From positions 1-64,000 of the forward strand of contig NZ_JACHVC010000006.1 in assembly GCF_014230145.1 (NCBI RefSeq): a stretch of DNA of 64,000 nt. Reading direction: 5' to 3'. This document shows positions 17,288 through 25,854 of the stretch, piece after piece; the first letter of the stretch is position 1; every line of letters begins with the position of its first letter. Both the position numbers and the translations under genes were made by a program. Below the pieces are notes generated by a model, which was not told the DNA's origin, made no database searches, and saw nothing but the letters and a program-made list of their open reading frames with translations. This DNA is from Pelagicoccus albus (GTDB lineage Bacteria; Verrucomicrobiota; Verrucomicrobiia; Opitutales; Opitutaceae).

Positions 17288-17938
17288 TTACGCTTTCGCT
17301 TCTTTGGCGATGGCCACCGCTTTGGCGGCTGCCGCTTCGATGCCGTCCCAATCCTTGGCGGCGATCTTGTCTGTCTTGGCGAGCCAGGATCCGCCAATTG
17401 CGGATACGAGCGGGGAAGTGAGGTAGGAGGCCATGTTTCCTTCGTTGAGTCCTCCTAGTGGGATGAAGCTGATGCCGAGGTGCTTGTAGGGAGCGGCCAT
17501 GGTGGAGAGCGTTTTCATTCCGCCAACCGATTCGGATGGGAAGAATTTCATGGTCTTGCAACCCAGCTCCAAGGCTCTCTCGATATCGCTGGGAGTCATG
17601 ACGCCCGGAGCGAAGGGGAGGCCAACCTTGTCAGCGTATTCGATGATACGGCTGTTCAAGCCAGGAGCTACACCGAATGAGGCGCCCGCTTCCTTAGCGG
17701 CATCGACCTGCTCGGTGGTGAGGATGGTTCCGGCTCCCAAGAGGATTTCGGGGACTTCTTTGCTGATGGCGCGGATAGAGTCGAGGGCAGCTGGGGTGCG
17801 GAGGGTTAGTTCGATCGCGGTGATGCCTCCCTTTTGCAGGGCCTTGGCCATGGGTACGGCGTCGGCGGCATCTTCGATGGCGATTACTGCTATGATGCCG
17901 CTCGCGCGGATCTGATCTTCAATTTCTTTTGACAGCAT
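17288..17938 (-). CDS. eda: 2-keto-3-deoxygluconate-6-phosphate / 4-hydroxy-2-oxoglutarate aldolase
   Basis: 216 residues from the ATG at 17938 (a frame start ten codons earlier is less typical). Class I aldolase of the KDPG/KHG family: ITAIELTLRTPAALDSIRAI, LLGAGTILTTEQVDAA, FAPGVMTPSD and GCKTMKFFPSES, the last carrying the Schiff-base Lys. It splits KDPG into pyruvate and glyceraldehyde 3-phosphate, the last step for hexuronates and the Entner-Doudoroff route. It diverges from an IclR-type regulator with only about 50 bp between start codons, a usual arrangement for sugar-acid genes. With the pectin-type sugars nearby, a role in uronate breakdown is likely. Confidence 0.92.
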   Translation of the reverse strand: MLSKEIEDQIRASGIIAVIAIEDAADAVPMAKALQKGGITAIELTLRTPAALDSIRAISKEVPEILLGAGTILTTEQVDAAKEAGASFGVAPGLNSRIIEYADKVGLPFAPGVMTPSDIERALELGCKTMKFFPSESVGGMKTLSTMAAPYKHLGISFIPLGGLNEGNMASYLTSPLVSAIGGSWLAKTDKIAAKDWDGIEAAAAKAVAIAKEAKA

Positions 17939-17943
17939 AGTGG

Positions 17944-17953
17944 ACAATATTGT
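17944..17953. promoter_or_regulatory. Short palindrome between eda and the IclR gene
   Basis: ACAATATTGT is a perfect 10-bp palindrome six bases upstream of the eda start codon, in the narrow divergent gap. A regulator bound here could block both genes, and an IclR protein is encoded next door. Ten bases can occur by chance in AT-rich gaps. Confidence 0.35.
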
Positions 17954-17989
17954 TTGAAATGCGGTCAAATATGGTCTTTGGCAGGGGGC

Positions 17990-18703
17990 GTGTCAAAAGA
18001 AACTCGCCAACTTGCCACCTCTCTTTTCAAGGCTCTTGACTTGCTGACGGCAATTGCCTCGCGCGGCAATGGAATCAGTATTCAAGAACTGGTTTCCATC
18101 ATGTCTTTGCCCCGGACGAGCCTGCTGAGATTGCTCGACAGTCTTGCCCACTATGGCTTGGTGGAGCGAGACGATCAGCGGCAGTACTACGTGACGGATG
18201 CGTTCCACGAATGGCGCCGTCGCGATCCCGACCAGCATTTGCGGGACCGTTTTGCTCCCATGATGAGGCGGGTGACGGATGAGCTTGGCGAGATGACAAC
18301 GCTCGGACGCTTGGCTGGAAGGGTCATCAAGCATGTTCACTGCGAGGAGCCGGATCGGCGGGTTCGGGTTACCAATCCGATGGGGCGCCGATTTCGTATC
18401 GAAACCTTGGCAATGGGTAAACTCGTCTTGACGGTGCGTCCTGATCTGATTCCGGGGGATGCCAGCCAAAAGTTTCTGGGTGAGTTGGAGGAGATCCGGG
18501 AGCGAGGTTTTGCCATGAACTTTGCGGAGTCCGAAGAGGCGATCGTGGCCTGGGGGATCTGGCTTGGCGAGCCGTCGCCCTTGACTCCCTTGATGGCGAT
18601 CACCTGGCCGGACTTTCGTTTTTCTCAGGAGTCCTTGGATCAGGCAAGGGAGCTCTTGCGGAAGGAGAGCTCGGATCTAGGGCCTTTTCCTCTGTTCGCT
18701 TAG
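17990..18703 (+). CDS. IclR-family transcriptional regulator
   Basis: 237 residues from the GTG at 17990, which has a G-rich stretch just before it; a TTG at 17954 would add 12 residues and lies in the divergent control gap. The N-terminal winged helix-turn-helix (LFKALDLLTAIASRG, ISIQELVSIMSLPRTSLLRLLDSLAHYGLVERD) is typical. The C-terminal ligand-binding domain has the IclR layout but weaker conservation, and the last segment (PLMAITWPDFRFSQESLDQARELL) matches the family end. IclR proteins commonly regulate aromatic or sugar-acid catabolism; the divergent eda gene is the obvious target. Confidence 0.85.
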   Translation: MSKETRQLATSLFKALDLLTAIASRGNGISIQELVSIMSLPRTSLLRLLDSLAHYGLVERDDQRQYYVTDAFHEWRRRDPDQHLRDRFAPMMRRVTDELGEMTTLGRLAGRVIKHVHCEEPDRRVRVTNPMGRRFRIETLAMGKLVLTVRPDLIPGDASQKFLGELEEIRERGFAMNFAESEEAIVAWGIWLGEPSPLTPLMAITWPDFRFSQESLDQARELLRKESSDLGPFPLFA

Positions 18704-18783
18704 ACTTATTGCAAGCCACTTGCTGTACGGGTTTGCAAGTTGTTGGCGTTAAGCGAAATAAATGGCTTTTATTGCGAAAAAAC

Positions 18784-18798
18784 TTGAGTCTGACTCAA
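18784..18798. promoter_or_regulatory. Perfect palindrome TTGAGTC-T-GACTCAA upstream of the efflux operon
   Basis: Seven-base half-sites around one central base, 35 bp before the first efflux-operon start codon at 18834. A further inverted repeat GCAAG-CCA-CTTGC lies at 18711-18723. Perfect 15-bp palindromes are typical operators; MerR-type metal sensors use comparable dyads, but no such regulator is encoded here, so the binder is unknown. Confidence 0.5.
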
Positions 18799-18833
18799 TC
18801 TTTGACTCCACATCGTCGTTCTTGGAGCGACCG

Positions 18834-19271
18834 ATGAAATCCCTTGCTAGCATACTTTGTCTCTTTGCGACTGTCCTGAACGTGGCGGTTGCGTACTCGG
18901 GCGGTATGTTGTTTTGCGAGCATGATGAGGGATCTTCGCATTTGGTAAGCGCCGCGGTTCATGCCAGTAATCATCACGTAGATGACTGCCATCAAGTTGC
19001 TGAATTAGCGGATTGCGTGGGGCATGAATTGGGAGACTGTGATTCCTGTACGGATACAAATTTCGCTCAGGATGGTGCCCGAGAGTTGCTGCGAAACGCT
19101 GATCAAGCGAGGTTGGCACCTCCTCTGTTTGTCTATCTCGAAGCGTTTTGGATTGTAGATGACCATGCGTTCGAATTGGTCACTGAGAACGGGTTTTCTT
19201 CCCGGTCCCATCGTGTGCCCCCGGCTCGCTACAATTGTCTGCTAGCGAGAGAGACTGTATTGAGAATCTGA
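18834..19271 (+). CDS. Small exported His/Cys-rich protein leading a metal efflux operon
   Basis: 145 residues from the ATG at 18834, preceded by a TTGGAGCGA stretch that could serve as ribosome site. A signal peptide (about 1-20) is followed by a short region rich in His, Cys and acidic residues (CEHDEG, HASNHHVDDCHQ, GHELGDCDSCTD at about 29-72), a likely periplasmic metal-binding segment. The rest has no known motif. Small proteins of this style often precede CzcCBA-type genes and may sense or deliver the metal. The family is not identified. Confidence 0.7.
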   Translation: MKSLASILCLFATVLNVAVAYSGGMLFCEHDEGSSHLVSAAVHASNHHVDDCHQVAELADCVGHELGDCDSCTDTNFAQDGARELLRNADQARLAPPLFVYLEAFWIVDDHAFELVTENGFSSRSHRVPPARYNCLLARETVLRI

Positions 19272-19365
19272 TACAGACCTTCGTTTAGTCGGGCCACTTG
19301 CTTGATGTCAGGTGGCTAGTTGTCGCTTTGTGGCGGCTTCTCTTCGTCTTAGCCAAGGGATATCC

Positions 19366-20619
19366 ATGTTCAGATTTTCATACCTTACTCAACTTACTGC
19401 GTTTACGCTTTTTGCTTTTTCAGTCCGTACCTACTCACAACCGCTCTCAAAGATTCAGGTTTTCGAGCTCGCCCTCGCTCACAATCCCGAGTTGCAGGCA
19501 GCTCGAAGTCTCGTCGAGGAGGCTATCGCTAGGAGCTCATATGCAGGACGACTCTCCAATCCTGAATTGAGCATCGAATACGCTGCGGACTGGGTTTTTA
19601 ACAATGAAGGGGAGGCAACTTTCGGAGTCGGGATTTCCCAATCGTTTCCGCTGACCAAGCGACTTTCCGTACTCAAAAACATATCTGCTCAGGAGATAGA
19701 GCTCGCTAAGGCCGAACTGGAAAATCGAGAGCGTCTGCTGATGCTCGACGTCGCTTTAGCGTGCAATGAATTGTCGTACATAGAAGCGGAGTTGGCTTTG
19801 AGGCATTCTTTGGTCGAGATCGATGAGAAATTCGCTGAGTTTGTGGATGATCGAATCGCCGCAGCCGAAGCCTCTAGTCTCGACGCGAACCAAATCCGTA
19901 TAGAGCTTCTTGCTCTGAAGCAGGAGATAAGTCGCTTAGAGGTAAATCGCCTCAGACTCCTGGGAGAACTTAGCGGCTTACTTGGCTCGGATCAATTAGT
20001 GGAGGTAGAGCTTCTGGAGCAAAGCGTTGTGCTTTCTTCAGGTTTAGATTTGCCGGAGTACAGTCGCGACGATCTGGATACGCATCCGGAATATCAATTG
20101 AGACGTAGGTTGTTTGAAATCGCGGATTCTAGAAAATCGCTCGTTTTGGCCGAGAGGTGGGAAGATATCACGGTGGGGCTCATGCTGGAAGACGAGAGGT
20201 CTGTCGATGAGCCTTTGGGAATAGGAAACGATCGGTTTCTAGGCGTCTCGGTATCGATACCATTGCCCATTCGTAAGGGTAACAAGGCTCTCTATTCGGA
20301 GGCTTTTGCAGCGAGTCGCAGACAGGAGCAGGCCCTTGAAAATATAGAGGATGAGCTTTTGAAGAACGCGGAAGTTCTGAGGCGAGAAGTCCTTAGCCTG
20401 TATGAACAAACACGATACTTTAACGAAAACGTAAGTGCACTTTTGGAAAGTAACATTGCTGAAATGAGCGAAGCTTACGGTTCCGGTCTCGTAAGTTTGG
20501 GAGAGCTGTTTCGCTCCCAGAGTCAGGCCCTTAATTTGAGATCTCGCCAACTTGAAATGGTGCGAGATTACGAGAGGGCTCTTATCCAGTGGCGTAGCGC
20601 TACAGCCAAAACACTTTAA
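19366..20619 (+). CDS. TolC-like outer-membrane efflux protein (CzcC type)
   Basis: 417 residues from the ATG at 19366, which has AAGGGA just before it. A signal peptide is followed by the repeated helical-hairpin pattern of the outer-membrane factor family: FELALAHNPELQAARSLVEEAIAR near the start and LARSQ-like repeats later, ending RDYERALIQWRSATAKTL. It forms the exit duct of a tripartite metal efflux pump. It is the second gene of the operon, with adaptor and pump genes close behind, all on the plus strand. Confidence 0.88.
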   Translation: MFRFSYLTQLTAFTLFAFSVRTYSQPLSKIQVFELALAHNPELQAARSLVEEAIARSSYAGRLSNPELSIEYAADWVFNNEGEATFGVGISQSFPLTKRLSVLKNISAQEIELAKAELENRERLLMLDVALACNELSYIEAELALRHSLVEIDEKFAEFVDDRIAAAEASSLDANQIRIELLALKQEISRLEVNRLRLLGELSGLLGSDQLVEVELLEQSVVLSSGLDLPEYSRDDLDTHPEYQLRRRLFEIADSRKSLVLAERWEDITVGLMLEDERSVDEPLGIGNDRFLGVSVSIPLPIRKGNKALYSEAFAASRRQEQALENIEDELLKNAEVLRREVLSLYEQTRYFNENVSALLESNIAEMSEAYGSGLVSLGELFRSQSQALNLRSRQLEMVRDYERALIQWRSATAKTL

Positions 20620-20631
20620 TTCCTTTTAGAA

Positions 20632-21780
20632 ATGAAAATGAAACAAGTAGCCGTACCTTTTTTGGTCGCCGGACTTTGTATTTCCCTAAACGTTCGAGGA
20701 GCCGATAGGGTGATTCTTGACGAGATCGGGGTTAGAAATTTGAGAATCGAGACCGTGGAGGCTGATCTCAGAGATTTTGAGGAAACTGTCTTTGCGATTG
20801 GTAGAATTGAAGAGATTCCATCTAGCCGTTCCGTTCTCTCCTCCCGGATTGCAGGTCGTGTGATAAGCTTGGAGGCATTCGAAGGGGACACTGTATCCGA
20901 AGGGCAATTACTCGCTCGGGTAGAAAGCCGACAGCCCGGGAATCCTCCTCCGACGATCGATCTTTTAGCTCCGCAGCAGGGCTTGATAGTGGATTCGCAT
21001 ATCCGTCTCGGTCAACCGGTCGAACCTGACAATGAGTTGCTGGATATATCCGATCGCACTAAGGTCTGGGCGGTTGCGAAGATTCCTGAACAAGATGCTG
21101 CTGAGGTGCGGATCGGTACTCGCGCCCACATCCGAATTCCGGCTCTGGGAGAATCGTCCGTTGATGCGACCCTTTTTCGGTTTAGTGTGGAAGCTGACCG
21201 GACATCGGGAGCGGTCGAAGGGATCTTCCTCTTAGACAATCCAGACGGACGCCTGAGTCCTGGTATGAGGGCGGAATTTTCCATTGTTCTGGGGCAGCGA
21301 TCGGACGTGCTCGCCATACCGAGAGAAGCTGTTCAAGGCGATCCCGCTCAGCGGGTAGTATTCGCAAGGGACTTTGATTTGCCCAACGCGTTCGTTAAAT
21401 TGCCGGTCGTTCTCGGCGAGAAGAACAACGAATATGTCGAGGTTGTGGCGGGTTTATTTCCTGGTGATGAGGTGGTGACCCGTGGTTCCTACTCGCTTTC
21501 GTTCACGGGTTCTGGCGGAGGCCTTTCTTTAAAGGAAGCCTTGGATGCGGCGCATGGACACGCCCACAATGAAGATGGATCTGAAATCACCGACGACCAT
21601 GATCACGAGTCGGAGCATGATGACGAATCGGAGCATGATCACGAAGATGAGGGTGTTCATGAGGAAACGCACGATCACACTTCAAGCAAGGCTCTCTGGG
21701 TGTATTCAGTTCTGGTGACAGTTCTTTGTCTGTGGATGGCCCAAAGGGTCTTTTTTGGAAAGAAGGCGAGGGAGGAATAG
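20632..21780 (+). CDS. Periplasmic adaptor of heavy-metal RND efflux, with His-rich tail and C-terminal membrane anchor (CzcB type)
   Basis: 382 residues. A signal peptide (about 1-23) is followed by the usual adaptor layout: short hairpin, lipoyl-like half-motifs (RIAGRVISLEAFEGDTVSEG, LLAPQQGLIVDSHIRLGQPV), beta-barrel and membrane-proximal domain (about 210-290). The end is unusual. Residues about 303-350 are extremely rich in His, Asp and Glu (HDHE repeats), and a hydrophobic segment, WVYSVLVTVLCLWMAQRVFF, follows near the very C-terminus. The His-rich part should bind divalent metals; the tail would anchor the protein to the inner membrane from the C-terminal side instead of the N-terminal side. 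It overlaps nothing but ends five bases before the pump gene start. Confidence 0.88.
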   Translation: MKMKQVAVPFLVAGLCISLNVRGADRVILDEIGVRNLRIETVEADLRDFEETVFAIGRIEEIPSSRSVLSSRIAGRVISLEAFEGDTVSEGQLLARVESRQPGNPPPTIDLLAPQQGLIVDSHIRLGQPVEPDNELLDISDRTKVWAVAKIPEQDAAEVRIGTRAHIRIPALGESSVDATLFRFSVEADRTSGAVEGIFLLDNPDGRLSPGMRAEFSIVLGQRSDVLAIPREAVQGDPAQRVVFARDFDLPNAFVKLPVVLGEKNNEYVEVVAGLFPGDEVVTRGSYSLSFTGSGGGLSLKEALDAAHGHAHNEDGSEITDDHDHESEHDDESEHDHEDEGVHEETHDHTSSKALWVYSVLVTVLCLWMAQRVFFGKKAREE

Positions 21781-21785
21781 ATACT

Positions 21786-24700
21786 ATGCTCAATGCATTG
21801 ATACGTTTTTCGCTCTCTCAAAGAGCCTTGGTTATAGTTTTTTCCGCGGTGGTTTTGGTGTGGGGGGTAAAGACAGCTCTAGAGTTGCCGGTGGAGGTTC
21901 TACCGGATTTAACCAAACCCACCGTCACGCTGCTAACCGAAGCAGGTGGTTTCGCTCCAGAGGAAGTGGAGACTTTGGTAACCATCCCGCTCGAGAACGC
22001 CTTGATGGGGGCCTCGGGTGTGACACGATTGCGTTCCGTTAACGACGTGGGCTTGTCGCTTATCTTTGTAGAATTCGAATGGGGGACGGATATCTATCGG
22101 GCTCGGCAGTTCGTGCAGGAACGAATTGGCGGGGTAGCGGAACAGTTGCCTGAAGGCGTTTCGCCTTATATGACTCCGGTCGCTTCATTGATGGGAAATA
22201 TTTTGCTGGTAGGGCTTTTTGATCCCACCGGAGATATGGAACCTAGGGAGTTGAGGGCCCTTGCTGATTGGACGGTTGCAAGGCGTCTGCAGTCTATTCC
22301 CGGGGTTGCTGAGGTTTTGGCTATGGGAGGTGGCGTGAAGCAGGTGCAGGTCCAGCCTTTGCCTGATCGCATGTTGGCGCTCGGTGTGAGTTACGAGGAA
22401 ATTCATCGGGCGGCGGCGAATGCGGTTCGCAATACGACGGGAGGTTTTTTGACCGAGTCCGCCCAAGAGATTATGGTTCGAAATTTGGCTATGACCACGG
22501 ATCTGAATGAGATTTCGGATACGGTGGTAAGCTACGACCAAGATCGTCCCATCCGGATCAGGGATGTGGCGAATGTGGTGTGGGGGGTAGAGCCGATGCG
22601 AGGCGACGCGGGACTCGGAACCAAGCTATCTGGTATGGGCGACTTCGACGCGGCCGAGGCCAAGGGATACCCGGGGGTGATTTTGAGCATTACCAAATCT
22701 CCCGGTTTCGACACCTTGGATCTTACGGGAAAAGTGGAAGCTGTTTTAGAAGAACTCAGGCCAAGCCTTCCGGAGGGGGTACGTTTAGTCACTGTGTATC
22801 GTCAGTCTGACTTTATTGATTTATCAATCGGTAATCTAAAGGAGGCTTTGCTCGACGGCTCTATTATGGTCGCGATCGTGCTATTTCTTTTTCTGCTAAA
22901 TTTCAGAATTACGCTTATCACGCTTACCGCTATTCCACTTTCATTGGGGATAACTGTAATCGTATTCGATTTTTGGGGGCTAAGCGTAAACTCGATGACG
23001 CTGGGAGGCTTGGCGGTGGCGATCGGTATGGTGGTGGACGATGCGATCGTCGATGTGGAAAACGTGTTCCGGCGGCTTCGTGAGAATGTCGCTCAAAAAC
23101 ACCCTAAGCCGAATCTTGAGGTGATCGCGTCAGCATCCCGCGAGGTACGCTCCTCAATTCTTTATGCCACGGTGCTAATTATTTTAGTCTTTCTGCCTCT
23201 GATGGCCCTGAGCGGTGTCGAAGGAAGGCTCTTTTCGCCCATTGCAGTGGCAACCATAGTTAGCATGGCTGCGTCTTTTGTTGTATCCTTAACGGTGATA
23301 CCTGTGCTCAGTAGTTACTTGCTGAAGCCAAAGGCTGGTGTGGAGCATAAGGACGGTTTTGTTGTGCGAGCCTTGAAGTGGTTCTTCGAGAAGACGTGGT
23401 TGCGACTTTCGCTCGCGCAGCCTTTGCTGGTGCTGGGGATTACTGGAGTCCTTCTCTTTTTTGCCTACTCCTCCTACGTGCGAATGGGAGGTAACTTTCT
23501 GCCAGCTTTTCGTGAGCCCACGCTGCTTGTTGCGATGACCTCTGCTCCCGGAACTTCGCTCAAGCAAACTACCGAGTTGGCTATGGTTGCTCAAGATTTG
23601 CTACTGGAAGTCCCAGAGGTCGAGACCCTCGGCTTCAGGGCGGGGCGTGCGGAGAGAGGCGACCATGTGGTCCCGGTTTCCACAGTAGAGTTTGATGTCG
23701 AATTCAAGAAAGATTTCGAGCGCTCGCCGAAAGAGGTGGTTGAGGATATCCGTAATCGCATGAGGAGTATACCTGGAACCTTTAGCGCAATGAGTGGGCC
23801 TTTGGCTGATCGCGTGGGACATATGTTGAGCGGCGTATCGGCCAAGGTAGCAGTAAAAGTATTTGGTCCTGACCTAGAAGAATTGAGGACGATCGGTAGT
23901 CAAATTGTGGATATCGCTCGCTCGATACCAGGATTGGAGGAGGCTCGCATGGAGCAACAGGCTCCGATTCCCCAACTGCGAATCGAAGTGGATCGAAAGC
24001 GAGCCTTGGCTTACGGGGTGACTCCCGGGGAGCTTAACGATCAACTCGCTGCACTCATGGGAGGAGATGCGGTGGCTGAAGTTTACGAGGGACAGAGGGT
24101 TTATGATCTGGTGGTTCGGCTGCCCTTGGAGTGGCGGGAGTCGCCAGATCGATTGGCGGAGATGTACATTGATACCATGAGTGGGCAGCGTATCCCGCTG
24201 AGCTATGTCGCCGATATCAGACAGGCGAACGGACCGAACACGATTCTGCGAGAAAACACTCTTAGGCGTTTCGTCGTATCCATAAACCCGACGGTGGATG
24301 ACTTGAATACAGTAGTAGAAACGCTGCAAAGGGAAGTGACAGAGCAGATTAAATTGCCGGTCGGTTATTCGATATCCTACGAAGGGGAATATCAGGCTCA
24401 GATGGAGGCACGAAGGATGATCGCAATTGTATCCACAATTGTGTTGCTTGTGATCGTTTTTCTTCTGTTCAGCTACTTTAAGGGGTTCGGCTTTGTGCTG
24501 CTGGTTTTGACGATCGTGCCAATCTCCTTGATCGGGAGCGTATTTTACACGCGTATCACTTTGGATACTGTGAGTATCGCGACTTTGGTTGGCTTCATAG
24601 CGGTGGCAGGTATCGCGGCTCGCAACAATATCATGCTCATCTCCCACTATCTACGCTTGATGCGGTTCGAAGGAGAACCGTTTGGTCGGGCCATGGTGGT

Positions 24701-24950
24701 GCGCGGGACACTGGAACGCCTGGTGCCGATATTGATGACGGCGATCTCCGCCGGACTTGCTTTGATCCCGCTGGTCATCGCAGCGGAAGAACCAGGGAAA
24801 GAAATCCTAAGCCCTGTGGCAGTCGTCATCATCGGAGGCCTTGTTAGCTCCACCTTGCTTGGACTTGGAGTGACGCCGGCCCTATTTCTCAGTTTCTGCC
24901 GAAAGTCGGCTCTCAAATCGATACGCCTCAAGTCTGCCGCTTCCGAATGA
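21786..24950 (+). CDS. Heavy-metal efflux RND pump (CzcA/CusA family)
   Basis: 1054 residues from the ATG at 21786, preceded by GAGGGAGGAATAG. The RND layout is complete: first membrane helix (about 12-30), large periplasmic domains, helices 2-6 with the proton-relay motif AIGMVVDDAIVDVENVFRRL in helix 4, a second periplasmic loop, and the second helix bundle. The loop region PLADRVGHMLSGVSAKVAVKVFG resembles the divalent-cation (Czc) pumps more than the copper/silver pumps. The metal specificity is not certain from sequence. It uses proton influx to expel metal from the periplasm or cytoplasm through the CzcC-like duct. Confidence 0.92.
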   Translation: MLNALIRFSLSQRALVIVFSAVVLVWGVKTALELPVEVLPDLTKPTVTLLTEAGGFAPEEVETLVTIPLENALMGASGVTRLRSVNDVGLSLIFVEFEWGTDIYRARQFVQERIGGVAEQLPEGVSPYMTPVASLMGNILLVGLFDPTGDMEPRELRALADWTVARRLQSIPGVAEVLAMGGGVKQVQVQPLPDRMLALGVSYEEIHRAAANAVRNTTGGFLTESAQEIMVRNLAMTTDLNEISDTVVSYDQDRPIRIRDVANVVWGVEPMRGDAGLGTKLSGMGDFDAAEAKGYPGVILSITKSPGFDTLDLTGKVEAVLEELRPSLPEGVRLVTVYRQSDFIDLSIGNLKEALLDGSIMVAIVLFLFLLNFRITLITLTAIPLSLGITVIVFDFWGLSVNSMTLGGLAVAIGMVVDDAIVDVENVFRRLRENVAQKHPKPNLEVIASASREVRSSILYATVLIILVFLPLMALSGVEGRLFSPIAVATIVSMAASFVVSLTVIPVLSSYLLKPKAGVEHKDGFVVRALKWFFEKTWLRLSLAQPLLVLGITGVLLFFAYSSYVRMGGNFLPAFREPTLLVAMTSAPGTSLKQTTELAMVAQDLLLEVPEVETLGFRAGRAERGDHVVPVSTVEFDVEFKKDFERSPKEVVEDIRNRMRSIPGTFSAMSGPLADRVGHMLSGVSAKVAVKVFGPDLEELRTIGSQIVDIARSIPGLEEARMEQQAPIPQLRIEVDRKRALAYGVTPGELNDQLAALMGGDAVAEVYEGQRVYDLVVRLPLEWRESPDRLAEMYIDTMSGQRIPLSYVADIRQANGPNTILRENTLRRFVVSINPTVDDLNTVVETLQREVTEQIKLPVGYSISYEGEYQAQMEARRMIAIVSTIVLLVIVFLLFSYFKGFGFVLLVLTIVPISLIGSVFYTRITLDTVSIATLVGFIAVAGIAARNNIMLISHYLRLMRFEGEPFGRAMVVRGTLERLVPILMTAISAGLALIPLVIAAEEPGKEILSPVAVVIIGGLVSSTLLGLGVTPALFLSFCRKSALKSIRLKSAASE

Positions 24951-24991
24951 TGCTGGAGCCATGCATTTAACACCCAACCCGAATACCAGTT

Positions 24992-25450
24992 ATGATTAAC
25001 AGAATGAATACTCTCACCTTGCAGAGCGCGTTGCTCGCGATTGCACTCGCCTTTTCAGGCTTTGCCAGTGCCGAACCGCATCATGAGATTGAAACTCCAA
25101 ATGGCGGCAGGCTTGTGACTAGCGTAGAGCCGCACTGCGAGGTCTTGGTCGCTGAGGATGGCCAAGTGAAGATCACCTTCCTTGATGATTCTGGGGCGAT
25201 GGTGCCGCACTCTAGTCAGGAAGTTTCGCTGACGGCTGGAGATCGCATGAATCCAGTTAAGCTAAGTTTCGAAGAGCGCGATGGGGTTTTAGTCTCGGAT
25301 GGAAAACTGGCGATGGGAAAAACAATTCCGGTTATCCTGCAAATCAAGTCTGCCGAGCTCTCCAACAGCGCTAGGGAGCGATTCAATCTGAACATGAGCG
25401 AGTGTCCGACTTGCGATAACAAGGAGTACGCTTGCTCCTGCCATGACTGA
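24992..25450 (+). CDS. Small exported protein with a C-terminal Cys cluster, last gene of the efflux operon
   Basis: 152 residues with a signal peptide (about 1-26). The mature start is His-rich (EPHHEIETPNGGRLV) and the tail ends SECPTCDNKEYACSCHD, with four Cys and a His that could bind a metal. Between them is a beta-rich domain of unknown family. It follows the pump gene after 41 bp on the same strand and so probably belongs to the operon as an accessory metal-binding protein. A second ATG at 25004 is an equally good start. Confidence 0.65.
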   Translation: MINRMNTLTLQSALLAIALAFSGFASAEPHHEIETPNGGRLVTSVEPHCEVLVAEDGQVKITFLDDSGAMVPHSSQEVSLTAGDRMNPVKLSFEERDGVLVSDGKLAMGKTIPVILQIKSAELSNSARERFNLNMSECPTCDNKEYACSCHD

Positions 25451-25483
25451 ATCACCCGTCGCCAACGAGCTTGCCTGGTCGGC

Positions 25484-25744
25484 TCACCGTTTCTGTCCGT
25501 TCTGGATTCGTCGCCAAATCCAGTAGAGGGCGAGCCCCAGCCAGATCCACCATGCTCGTAAGGCATTTTGCAAAAGGGCTCGAAAGATCGGAAATACGAT
25601 GACGAGAGTGATCCCGGTCGCGATGCCGATCCAGAGAGTCTTGTTACGAAATATGGAAATCGCCTTTCCGCTTTTCGCTTTTGGTCTCTTTTCGCCGGGG
25701 AGTTCGTCGACCACTTCCCACTCTGGATCATTACGCCTAGACAT
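25484..25744 (-). CDS. Small membrane protein of unknown function
   Basis: 86 residues with a hydrophilic, charged N-terminus (about 1-33) and two hydrophobic stretches (WIGIATGITLVIVFPIF and ALRAWWIWLGLALYWIW), ending in a basic tail. I recognise no family. It converges with the last efflux gene and diverges from the DUF2851 gene, and has no apparent operon partner. The coding call rests on the clean membrane-protein composition. Confidence 0.55.
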   Translation of the reverse strand: MSRRNDPEWEVVDELPGEKRPKAKSGKAISIFRNKTLWIGIATGITLVIVFPIFRALLQNALRAWWIWLGLALYWIWRRIQNGQKR

Positions 25745-25854
25745 TGGTCTGGATTTGCGGGCAAAGGCGGGGCTTCGTCAACGTTTAGCTGCTGGCTGTT
25801 CAATGTGTCTCTTATAGAAGACGCTTGGCTTAGGAGGACGAGACTCTAGGTTTG

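Noticed and set aside
18822-18834. Partial match to the REP-like GGAGCGACC pattern
   Set aside because: Only one short arm without the hairpin; chance overlap with the ribosome site region.
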